A DNA stretch of 64,000 nt from Atrina japonica (lineage: Eukaryota > Mollusca > Bivalvia > Pterioida > Pinnidae), in contig BROG01000531.1 in NCBI GenBank assembly GCA_030159075.1, positions 319,001 through 383,000 of the forward strand, read 5' to 3'. Each line of letters begins with the position of its first letter. Position 1 is the first letter of the stretch. The notes below the pieces were generated by a model. It saw only the letters and a list, made by a program, of their open reading frames with translations. It was not told the origin of the DNA and ran no database searches. A program made the position numbers and the translations under genes. Below, one piece after another: positions 24,701-37,900 of this stretch.

Positions 24701-27700
24701 GAGCCACACAAACTGTGACTTTTGATACACTGATGCCTGAGTCACACAAACTGTGACTTTTGATACAGACCGATGCCTGAGCCACACAAACTGTGACTTT
24801 TGATACAGACTGATACCTGAGCCACACAAACTGTGACTTTTGCTACAGACTGATACCTGAGCCACACAAACTGACTTTTGATACAGACTGATACCTGAGC
24901 CACACAAACTGTGACTCTTGATACAGACTGAAACCTGAGCCACACAAACTATGACTCTTGATACAGACTGATACCTGAGCCACACAAACTGTGACTTTTG
25001 ATACAGACTGATGTCTGAGCCACACAAACTGTGACCTTTGATACACACTGATGTCTGAGCCACACAAACTGTGACTTTTGATACAGATTGATACCTGAGC
25101 CACACAAACTGTGACTTTTGATACAGACTGATACCTGAGCCACACAAACTGTGACTTTTGATACAGACTGATGTCTGAGCCACACAAACTGTGACTTTTG
25201 ATACAGACTGACACCTGAGCCCATCAAACTGTGACTTTTGATACAGACTGACACCTGAGCCACACAAATTGTGACTTTTGATACAGACTGACACCTGAAC
25301 CACACAAACTGTGACTTTTGATACAGACTGACACCTGAGCCACACAAAATGTGACTTTTGATACAGACTGATGCCTGAGCCACACAAACTGTGACTTTTG
25401 ATACAGACTGACACCTGAGCCACACAAACTGTGACTTTTGATACAGACTGACACCTGAGCCACACAAACTGTGACTTTTGATACAGACTGACACCTGAGC
25501 CACACAAACTGTGACTTTTGATACATACTGATACCTGAGCCACACAAACTGTGACTTTTGATACAGACTGATGCCTGAGCCACACAAACTGTGACTTTTG
25601 CTACGCTGTTTCCGTGATGCGGAACAGTTCAGAAAATTGCATTGATCAAGCGATTTCTTGCAAATTCTAGCACTTTTGTTGCAGGAAATACGTAGTTAAC
25701 AAAGGTAGGAGATGAATCATAAGAAATTAAAAAATAAGTGCTGATGCATGTTGTTAATCGGATTCCAGAAAGAAAACCAAGAGGGCCTCAATCGCTCACC
25801 TGACAACCATCTACAAATGTGGAAAGAACACCAAAAACAATATGTACATGTAGGCTGATCTGGCCAAGAAACATAAATATTGCAGTTTTGAGAAATTCAT
25901 AAAAATTTCTAAAATTACATTTCAGCAAAATTCTTGCCCCTACCCCGGGAAGGGACCACTGGTCTTCCGCAAGTAAAATGGCAAACTTTCTCACAAAAAT
26001 CAGCTTAGGTTCCAGCGGGGATCAAACCTGCACAGACTAGAAATGATAGATTTGATGGTATAAAGCGCAAGCTCTAACCACTCAGTCACAGTGGCCCCTC
26101 TTATTATCTCAAGTCAATGATGCTGTATTCAAGTCATTACATAATTACATCACTTGCAGTGATATAGTGCTATAGATTTCGACTCATGACTGAAAGATCA
26201 TTACATAATTACATCACTTGCAGAGAAAAACACTGATCTTTCTGATAAGAACACTGACTGCATTAACATCAAGCTGTAGCATAGGTAAAAATATGTGGCA
26301 CCACCTAAAGTTGGTGACATTTCCATATAAGTGAAAAATTTTTAACAGAACTTTTGAAAAAATTATAAGCTATACTTGTACCGTACCTATTCTCGGACGA
26401 AAATCGAAGTTTTTACCGAATATTTTGAGTTCAACTGATAGATTTACTTTGAAATTTTGTCTCACAATAGGGTAGCTTTTGATGCAGTAGAATTTGATAA
26501 GTTTTGGTGGAAAATGTGAAACAAAACGTGAATTTAGCCCATTTAAAAAACTCAACCTCAATGCCTTAATTATGATGCAGGAGAACCTATTGTCGGACAG
26601 TAGTAGTGTTGGACAGTGCGATAGAAAGGTGAGAAATTATAATGTTGTAGTGGAATTATTAATCATAATTTTTGTAACATGTTTCATCTAATGTTTAAAA
26701 TACGATGATGTATTAAAAATATCTGGAAAAATCTTGTTCATTCACGTGCAAAGAGAAGTGTCCAACAATAGGCACTGTCTGAGGTACCGCACCAGTATAA
26801 TTAATTGTTACCATATATGCAGAAATTTTAGCGAGGATTCAATTTTGGCATAATTAGCAAAGATGTCACCAACAATTCATTCCTCATCGTAGGAAAGGGT
26901 TATCTTCTCTAAATCATGAAATCGCTAACTTTACTTCTCACTAAAATTATATAACAAAATTTTAGGACAAAACGCTAAATTTGTGTCTTGCTTAAAATTC
27001 CACTTATACGGTAGTTTTCCCAATAACCCCAATTTACAAATGAAAATTCTTAATTTCACAGACTCTTGATCCACTTAAAAACAGATAAGAAACCCTCTGA
27101 ATTAATTTCATTTTCAATGTTCAAGGTTAAAGCTTCTAATACCCTGCATACGAGAGTTGTCTTTCTTTGCCTGATTTCCTGTATTCTTATTTGACTGCTT
27201 CCCATCTGTTTTGCTTGTACTTGATTCTTTATTGGTACCCTGGTTCCCTTGCTTGGTTTCCTCTGTCACCTACAAAATCAAACTCCAAAACAGTAGCGAC
27301 ACCATCTATGCTAACACTTCGACTTGGCTTACACCACTGCCCCCACCATTTCACGCATAGTATAGAATTTGGCCTGAAATTTTAACTTTCATAACACTGT
27401 AAAATAAAGTGTTAATTGTGTTATATTGTGAATAATTGTAACAAATATGCGCAGTCCAAATGATATTTTTATACATAATTAAATAATTGTTTAAAGACTG
27501 ATGATAATTTGAAGAACTAAATTTTATTGTCACAAGAACACTGTGAATATATCCCGACCCATTAGAGGAACACTCAGTAGACCTCCCGATCAGTAACTCG
27601 GTATATTCAGAATATAAAATGATGACATGGTTGCCCGGAATGGAAATCATGGATTACCATGAAAGACAAAGAAATAATAAATCAGGACTGTAAAAACATC

Positions 27701-28944
27701 AATTGGATTTTTACTAAAACTAAAAAGTTCCATGCCGTTTCATATTCACTACAAAATACAGATTTTCAACAGCTTTTCCATGTCTGCCATTTAGAAGCAT
27801 ATCTTCTATGGTTACTTAGTAACGACAAAAGTAGTACAGTGGAACAGTTCCACAAATTACTGTACCATACTGAATAACAGATAGTTTCCAAAGGGTGAAG
27901 GTAGTGGTGAATAAGGTCAACAAGGACCATTATTTGCTGTGAGGAGTGTGACAAGGACCATTACCCTCTGTGAGGAGTGTGACAAGGACCATTACCCTCT
28001 GTGAGGAGTGTGACAAGGACCATTACCTGTGTGACAAGGACCATTACCCTCTGTGAGGAGTGTGACAAGGACCATTACCCTCTGTGAGGAGTGTGACAAA
28101 GACCATTACCCTCTGTGAGGAGTGTGACAAGGACCATTACCCTCTGTGAGGAGTGTGACAAAGATCATTACCTGCTGTGAGGAGTGTGACAAGGACCATT
28201 ACCCTCTGTGAGGAGTGTGACAAGGACCATTACCCTCTGTGAGGAGTGTGACAAGGACCATTACCCTCTGTGAGGAGTGTGACAAGGATCATTACCTGCT
28301 GTGAGGAGTATGACAAGGACCGTTACCTGCTGTGAGGAGTATGACAAGGACCGTTACCTGCTGTGAGGAGTATGACAAGGACCGTTACCTGCTGTGAGGA
28401 GTATGACAAGGACCATTACCCTCTGTGAGGAGTATGACAAGGACCATTACCCTCTGTGAGGAGTATGACAAGGACCGTTACCCGCTGTGAGGAGTATGAC
28501 AAGGACCGTTACCTGCGTTACCCGCTGTGAGGAGTATGACAAGGACCATTACCTGCTGTGAGGAGTATGACAAGGACTGTGAGGAGTATTTACCTGCTGT
28601 GAGGAGTATGACAAGGACCGTTACCTGCTGTGAGGAGTATGACAAGGACCGTTACCTGCTGTGAGGAGTATGACAAGGACCGTTACCTGCTATGCTACAA
28701 AGTGACACCTACTGTTTATAAAATACTGTACACCGGGAAATCTTCATCCCCGTTAAATTTTCATCATTTTTGCTCTTTGATTGGATGGCGATTTTTAAAT
28801 GAAATTTTCAAGAAAAATATTTGAAGCAGAAACATAAAAGCCATCTATGTCACTATGATGATTTAGGTTAATTTTTTGATGTGGAAATTATGTTTTTTGG
28901 TCGAATACAGTATACTGGTATGGTATAGAGAATTTATATAAGAT

Positions 28945-28976
<32 letters not shown>

Positions 28977-31900
28977 TAGTCCCAATTATATTACAATCCA
29001 AACTTTAAATATTGCAATGTCGTACATTTTGACCCCATCCCACCCCAAGCGGCATGTGATGTCAATGAAGTGTGAGCAACCCTTAGATGAACTTACAGTC
29101 TAAGTTTGGTTACTGTATCACAATCCAAATTAAAATATTGCACTTTATATGTAAGCAGGATGGAATTACGGACAGACAGACAAACAGACAGACGATCCAA
29201 ACACTAGATGCCCCCGGGGGACCTTTCAGGCCGGGGGTATAAAAAATTTTTATAAGATAATGTGATGCAATCATTAAAATCAAATGAAACATTTTAAAGA
29301 TAATGAAAACAGACTCTTGTTGACTGAACTATTCACACCTTTTAAATTATCCATTCAAATTCTCAACCCCTTAAAGTCACATTTGGACCTGTCTATTTCA
29401 AAGAATGGTTTAGTCCATTGTCAGAATTCAGGGGTGTAAGATTTAGAAACAAAATCTTATAATGATTTAACATGCAATATGAACTTGTTCACTCCAGAAT
29501 TACAGAATGACTGTAGATCATAATATTAACTGATCGATTAGTTATCCCATGATAGGGGGAAATTAGGAAAATTCGCAAAATTATAGGGATAAAATAGGGT
29601 GTTAAAACATTTCTCTTAACAAGAGAACCATGGAAAACAATGCTAACCTTGGCAATCATAAAGCAACTAAAACTAACAAAGAAATATCTCCAAAATATCA
29701 GCATTACTGCTATAAATAGAAAAGAGACAAAATACTGGACAAAACTTTTTTTGATTTGTTCTTAAAAAAACAACAACAACAGACTGAGGGAATTTATATT
29801 CTGATTCGTGTCAGAACAGTGTCCTAGGAAGCAAATCAAGAGTGGTGGTGGTGGGGGGTAAATAAAGTTTTCCTATACAGTTACATTTGAAACAATTTGC
29901 TTTTATTTTGATAATATAAGAATTTTGCTTGTATGTAAAAAAGTGGGAGGGGGCACACACATCCCCAACCCCTTGGTTCCTACACCTATGTAGAGCATAT
30001 ATTTGTAAAATAGTTCATTACTTGTTATAACAACCGTGTTGTCAACCAGTCAGTAATCTGAAGCATAGTAAGTTTTTCCTTATATGGAATGTCACATCCT
30101 TTGAGGCTTTACCATCAACCACTCAGAGAATGTATCAGATTTTCTTACAAATTCAAAATAGGTACAGGATGACATGAAGAATAAAATAACGGTATCTTGA
30201 ATTCATTTGTCAAATAAATGGAATCATGTCATGACAGAGCTTGAGGTCTACAGATTTTCACAAATAACAATAATTACAAAACCTAATCTGTGTACAATAA
30301 CTACGACACCTGATCTGTGTACAGTAATTACAACACCTGATCTGTGTAGAGTAATTACAAAACCTAATCTGTGTACAATAACTACAACACCTGATCTGTG
30401 TACAATAACTACAACACCTTATCTGTATACAGTAATTACATCATCTGATCTGTGTACAGTAATTACAACACCTGATCTGTGTACAATAATTACAACACCT
30501 GATCTGTGTACAATAACTACAACACCTGATCTGTGTAGAGTAATTACAACACCTGATCTGTGTACAATAATTACAACATCTGATCTGTATACAGTAATTA
30601 CATCACCTGATCTGTGTAAAGTAATTTTATCACCTGATCTGTGTACAGTAATTACAACACATGATCTGTGTACAGTAATTACAACACCTGATCTGTGTAC
30701 AGCAATTACAAAACCTGATCTGTGCACAGTAATTATAACACCTGATCTGTGTACAATAATTATAAGACTTGATCTGTGTTCAGTAATTACAACAACTGAT
30801 CTGTGTACAGTAATTACAAAACTTGATCTGTGCACATTAATAATAAAACCTGACCTGTGTGCAGTAAATATAACATCTGATGTGTACAGTAATTACAAAA
30901 CCCAATCTTTGCACAGTAATTTTAACACCTGATCTGTGTACATCAATTACAAAACCTGATCTTTGAAGAGTAATTATAACACCTGATCTGTGTACAGTAA
31001 TTACAACAACTGATCTGTGTACAGTAGTTACAAAACCTGATCTGTGCACAGCAATTATAACACCTGAGCTGTGTGCAGTAACTATAACACCTGATCTGTG
31101 TACAGTAATTACAACATCTGATCTGTGTGCAGTAATTACAACATCTGATCTGTGTACAATAATTACAACACCTGATCTGTGTACACTAACTACAACACCT
31201 GATCTGTGTAGAGTAATTACAACACCTGATCTGTGTACAATAATTACAACATCTGATCTGTATACAGTAATTACATCACCTGATCTGTGTAAAGTAGTTA
31301 CATCACCTGATCTGTGTACAGTAATTACAACACATGATCTGTGTACAGTAATTACAACACCTGATCTGTGTACAGCAATTACAAAACCTGATCTGTGCAC
31401 AGTAATTATAACACCTGATCTGTGTACAATAATTATAAGACTTGATCTGTGTTCAGTAATTACACACAACTGATCTGTGCACATTAATTATAAAACCTGA
31501 CCCTGTGTGCAGTAAATATAACATCTGATGTGTACAGTAATTACAAAAACCCAATCTTTGCACAGTAATTTTAACACCTGATCTGTGTACATCAATTACA
31601 AAACCTGATCTTTGTAGAGTAATTATAACACCTGATCTGTGTACAGTAGTTACAAAACCTGATCTGTGCACAGCAATTATAACACCTGAGCTGTGTGCAG
31701 TAACTATAACACCTGATCTGTGTACAGTAATTACAACACCTGATCTGTGTGCAGTAATTACAACATCTGATCTGTGTACAGTTACTGCACCACCTGATCT
31801 GTGTACAATAACTACAACACCTGATCTGTGTAGAGTAATTACAACACCTGATCTGTGTACAATAATTACAACATCTGATCTGTATACAGTAATTACATCA

Positions 31901-34900
31901 CCTGATCTGTGTAAAGTAATTACATCACCTGATCTGTGTACAGCAATTACAAAACCTGATCTGTGCACAGTAATTATTTCAACACCTGATCTGTGTACAA
32001 TAATTATAAGACTTGATCTGTGTTCAGTAATTACAACAACTGATCTGTGCACATTAATTATAAAACCTGACCTGTGTGCAGTAAATATAACATCTGATGT
32101 GTACAGTAATTACAAAACCCAATCTTTGCACAGTAATTTTAACACCTGATCTGTGTACATCAATTACAAAAACCTGATCTTTGTAGAGTAATTATAACAC
32201 ACCTGATCTGTGTACAGTAATTACAACAACTGATCTGTGTACAGTAGTTACAAAACCTGATCTGTGCACAATAATTATAAGACTTGATCTGTGTTCAGTA
32301 ATTACAACAACTGATCTGTGCACATTAATTATAAAACCTGACCTGTGTGCAGTAAATATAACATCTGATGTGTACAGTAATTACAAAACCCAATCTTTGC
32401 ACAGTAATTTTAACACCTGATCTGTGTACATCAATTACAAAACCTGATCTTTGTAGAGTAATTATAACACCTGATCTGTGTACAGTAATTACAACAACTG
32501 ATCTGTGTACAGTAGTTACAAAACCTGATCTGTGCACAGCAATTATAACACCTGATCTGTGTGCAGTAACTATAACACCTGATCTGTGTACAGTAATTAC
32601 AACACCTGATCTGTGTGCAGTAATTACAACATCTGATCTGTGTACAGTTACTGCACCACCTACCTGATCTGTGTACAGTAATTTCAACACCTGATCTGTG
32701 TACAGTAATTATAAGACTTGATCTGTGTTCAGTAATTACAACAACTGATCTGTGCACATTAATTATAAAACCTGACCTGTGTGCAGTAAATATAACATCT
32801 GATGTGTACAGTAATTACAAAACCCAATCTTTGCACAGTAATTTTAACACCTGATCTGTGTACATCAATTACAAAACCTGATCTTTGTAGAGTAATTATA
32901 ACACCTGATCTGTGTACAGTAGTTACAAAACCTGATCTGTGCACAGCAATTATAACACCTGAGCTGTGTGCAGTAACTATATAACACCTGATCTGTGTAC
33001 AGTAATTACAACACCTGATCTGTGTGCAGTAATTACAACATCTGATCTGTGTACAGTTACTGCACCACCTGATCTGTGTACAATAACTACAACACCTGAT
33101 CTGTGTAGAGTAATTACAACACCTGATCTGTGTACAATAATTACAACATCTGATCTGTATACAGTAATTACATCACCTGATCTGTGTAAAGTAATTACAT
33201 CACCTGATCTGTGTACAGCAATTACAAAACCTGATCTGTGCACAGTAATTATAACACCTGATCTGTGTACAATAATTATAAGACTTGATCTGTGTTCAGT
33301 AATTACAACAACTGATCTGTGCACATTAATTATAAAACCTGACCTGTGTGCAGTAAATATAACATCTGATGTGTACAGTAATTACAAAACCCAATCTTTG
33401 CACAGTAATTTTAACACCTGATCTGTGTACATCAATTACAAAACCTGATCTTTGTAGAGTAATTATAACACCTGATCTGTGTACAGTAATTACAACAACT
33501 GATCTGTGTACAGTAGTTACAAAACCTGATCTGTGCACAATAATTATAAGACTTGATCTGTGTTCAGTAATTACAACAACTGATCTGTGCACATTAATTA
33601 TAAAACCTGACCTGTGTGCAGTAAATATAACATCTGATGTGTACAGTAATTACAAAACCCAATCTTTGCACAGTAATTTTAACACCTGATCTGTGTACAT
33701 CAATTACAAAACCTGATCTTTGTAGAGTAATTATAACACCTGATCTGTGTACAGTAATTACAACAACTGATCTGTGTACAGTAGTTACAAAACCTGATCT
33801 GTGCACAGCAATTATAACACCTGATCTGTGTGCAGTAAACTATAACAACACCTGATCTGTGTACAGTAATTACAACACCTGATCTGTGTGCAGTAATTAC
33901 AACATCTGATCTGTGTACAGTTACTGCACCACCTACCTGATCTGTGTACAGTAATTTCAACACCTGATCTGTGTGCACTAATTATAACACCTGATCTTTG
34001 TAGAGTAATTATAACACCTGATCTGTGTACAGGAATTATAACTCCTGATGTGTGTACAGTAATTACAACACCTGGTCTGTGTACAGTAATTACAAAACTT
34101 TATCTGTGTACAGTAATTACAACACATGATCTGTGTACAATAATTACAACACATGATCTGTGTACAGTAATTACAAAATTTGATCTGTGTACAGTAATTA
34201 CAACACATGATCTGTGTACAATAATTACAACACCTGATCTGTGTACAGTAATTACAACACCTAATCTGTGTACAGTAATTACAACACCTGATCTGTTTGC
34301 AGTAATTACAACACCTGATCTCTGTACAGTAATTACAACACCTGATCTGTGTACAGTAATTACATCTGATCTGTGTACAGTTACTACACCACCTACCTCA
34401 TCTGTGTGCAGTAATTACAAAACTTTATCTGTGTACAGTAATTACAACACCAGATGTGTGCAGTAATTATAACACCTGATCTGTGTACAGTTACTACACC
34501 ACCTCATCTGTGTGCAGTAATTACAAAACCTTATCTGTGTACAGTAATTGCAACACCTGATCTGTGTGCAGTTATGGCAACACCTGATCTATGTACAGTA
34601 ATTATAACACCTGATCTGTGTACAGTAATTTTAACACCTGATCTGTGTAGAGTAATTACAAAACCTGATCTGTGCACAGTAATTTCAAAACCTGATCTGT
34701 GTACAGTTATTATAACACCTCATCTGTGTGCAGTAATTACAAAACCTGATCTGTGTACAGTAATTATACCAATAACATAAAGTACCTTGTCTTTTTTTTG
34801 CATATAATCTTTACTGTAATGTCTAATCCCTGAAAGTTGAGATACAAGCTGCCGTGTCGTTATGGTAACCTGTAAAGAAATAAAAGCATGTATAGAGAAC

Positions 34901-37900
34901 GTGTAATAATGAAAGTAAGACAATTGTTTTAACCCTTATCCCGCCACATTACATTGACTGACTCAGCCAGCCACTGCTGCATATGTATTACAATGTATAC
35001 ACACCACTGCCAGATTAAAACTGAATTTTTATCCATCTGAACTGGTCACTTTAACTTGTAATTGTGTGTTAATTTCTGTAAACTGACCCCTATATCCATA
35101 CATAATTCTAGGGCTGCAATGATACACTGTAATGATGATACGATACGTACTGCAATTCGTACCTGATGATACGATATATCTAAGACTAAAACAAATGTCT
35201 AGGAATAAAATAAATAAATTTGAAAATTCAATAATGACATCATTGCATTTCTGTGTACTTACTTTTAAAAATAAAGTTTTTGTTTCACATATCCTGCTTA
35301 ATCTGTTTGTTTATTTTCAATGTCAACTAAATGAGATATATCCTGTTATATAAATCAGTGTCTACATTTATGGAGAAATATGTTCGAGAAGGAATATCAT
35401 ATTTTGGCTCTAAAACGTTAATCAATTTTCTGAAACCATCAGTTTCCACCTAACTGAAAGGTCGTAAATAAGTCACAAGAAACTGAGCTATTGCTTTTGA
35501 AATAGCCTTGGTCCTTGGCGAATTGATTGACAAATTTGTGTTCATTGATTGTTGCAAACTACGGTGCCCCTGCGAATCGACGATTTATTTGAATTTTAGG
35601 GTTTGATTCATAATTTATACTTTATGTTTGGATGATGTGGTTTCATGTCAAACGATACGTTCATGGTTTAATAAATTTTGTAAGGTATATCCATGTTTCA
35701 AAGACTAGTGGTGCGAGTTTTTGTTGAGCCTCCTGACATTTGTAGCTTTTTGAACCCCAATTGAGCCCATATCGGTGAAATGTATGACGAAGGTGTCATG
35801 GGGGCACAAGTTCGTCCATTATCCTTGTGGGTGAACTGCTTTTCACCATGTTGTTTGTTTACTGGTAAACAGGAAATAGAGTATACGGAGTCTAAAACTG
35901 GAAACAGATAAATCCTGAAAATATCTTAGATGTATCGTGGCATGAAATCAACATACCGTGTATTGTACCAAAGGTCAAATAACGCGATATATGGCAGTTC
36001 GGTATATTGTTGCACTGCTACAAAATTTTAATAAAAAATGATTGCAATTAAAGGTTTTGAATTTTTTATTTTATATCAGGTATTCATTGTTAATTAACAG
36101 TTAAAGTTTAAATTTCTGCAACCGTAGTTGCTTTCCATGACTCGGCATGAGTGTAACAGACGTGGCTGACATTGTGGCTTCAGATGCTCACCGAAATTAG
36201 TTAAATCTGAGACAGTAATATGTCTAAGAAACAAAAGATTCCCACATCGTTTTTTCAAACAATAAATAAATGAAATCTAAACGATTACCATTGCCAGGTA
36301 CATAGAACGCAAGTCCTGGTGTCGCAGTGAACCGAGTGTTTACTGATAGCGAGTCAATGTTGGTCTAGTCTTCCTCGTCAATGCACAGAATTATCCTATC
36401 AGTCGGTGATTTATTCATAAGAATTTTCTGAGAAATTGTGTTGAATTTACATCTAAATCTCCTATTTCAAATCAGAGGAAATCGTCTTAATGAAATATAG
36501 CTCCAAAATTCCATTATCGTAAAGTGAACAAAGTGATGCAGATGCCATTTGTATGATTTGTAATACTTTCGTTTTCTCGGAAGCGAGATTTTAAAGGTCG
36601 TGTAAGTCATTAAGTCTTTATTTTTAGTGATAAAAGTGCGTCAACCAATCAGATTAAAGACTTATCTATGACGTGTCCGTATCTTTTTATATTCATCAAT
36701 GGTCTTTCACATAGGATTCTGTACTATTTATAGCGTAAATGGAAATCGCATATTGACATACTTGGCCATGAGCGCGGATTTACTAAAATCGTATATTGAT
36801 GTGTTTGGCAGTGGCAGATGGTATTCTAATATCATATATTGACGTGTTTGGCAGTGGCAGAGGGTATTCTAAAATCATATATTGACGTGTTTGGAGGGAT
36901 AAGGGTTAAATAGCTATGTATTGCACTGCAATCTCGAAATGAGTATTTCATTTATATTACATAGTCACTGATGTTTGACCATTATAATCTCATTCAAATG
37001 TGTGAAAATAATCAAAAATTTATCACAAGAGACTTATTTTGTTGTTGTGAAACTTGAATTTATCAAGTTATCATGTGCCTTTCTTACTGGAGGATGTTAT
37101 GTGATAAACAAAACACTACTTATATAGCAAGAATGTTATTAAATTTATTTCTATGGAATATCGCAATATTATCACGACAATATTGTCAATATTTGACGAT
37201 ATTGTGATGCTAATTTCAGTCAAATTAACATTTTCAGTGGGTGCCATGGTGAATCTTAACCAACCTTTTCGCCATTAAAGGTTTTGTCTGGAAATTCTGG
37301 AACATAAAACTGTACAGGTTTATCAAGGTCAAGTTTTCCAGCTTCCCATTCCTTAGCAACAGCTGCCATGGTAATTGGCTTACTGATACTTGCAATACGA
37401 AAAATGGAATCAGGCGTGCATTTGACACGATTCTCCAGATCAGCGTATCCAAGACCTGTAGGAAGACAAAAAGATAATTATATATTGTAAATGTAGATTC
37501 TTATTCCTAACCAACAATAAAGGTAATTTTCAGTAAAGAACTGGGAGCCTCCATTGTCGAGTGGCTAGAGCATTGTACTTTGAACCATGAAGTCTCTGAC
37601 CTCTGGTCAGCACAGGTTCAAGCCCCTCTGGAACCTGAGCTGATTTCTTTTATTTTTATGTGAAGGTTTGCCAGTTTACTTCCGGAAGGCCGGCTGTCTC
37701 TTCCCGGGTAAGTTATAACCGGGTTCTCCCCTCCACCATTACAAACTGAAAATAAATAACTGAAAAATTGTTCAGTTATGCGTAAAACACTATTCAAAAT
37801 TCAAACATTCAGTAAAGAACCGATTTCAGCGATTAATATATGCTATTAAAATTTTTCTTTGGGATGAATGTAACAGAACACCTCTTCAAGATGCACTTGT

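Noticed and set aside
23829..25587. Long minus-strand reading frames (up to 409 codons) encoding VSVCIKSHSLCGSG-like repeats
   Set aside because: They are overlapping frames through a 40-bp satellite in a LACTB intron. All three frames are open, as expected of a stop-free unit, and there are no start contexts or splice logic.
30207..34780. Reading frames on both strands with TPDLCTVIT or HRSGVVITV nonapeptide ladders
   Set aside because: The 27-bp period keeps any stop-free frame open on either strand. Intronic satellite, no gene structure.
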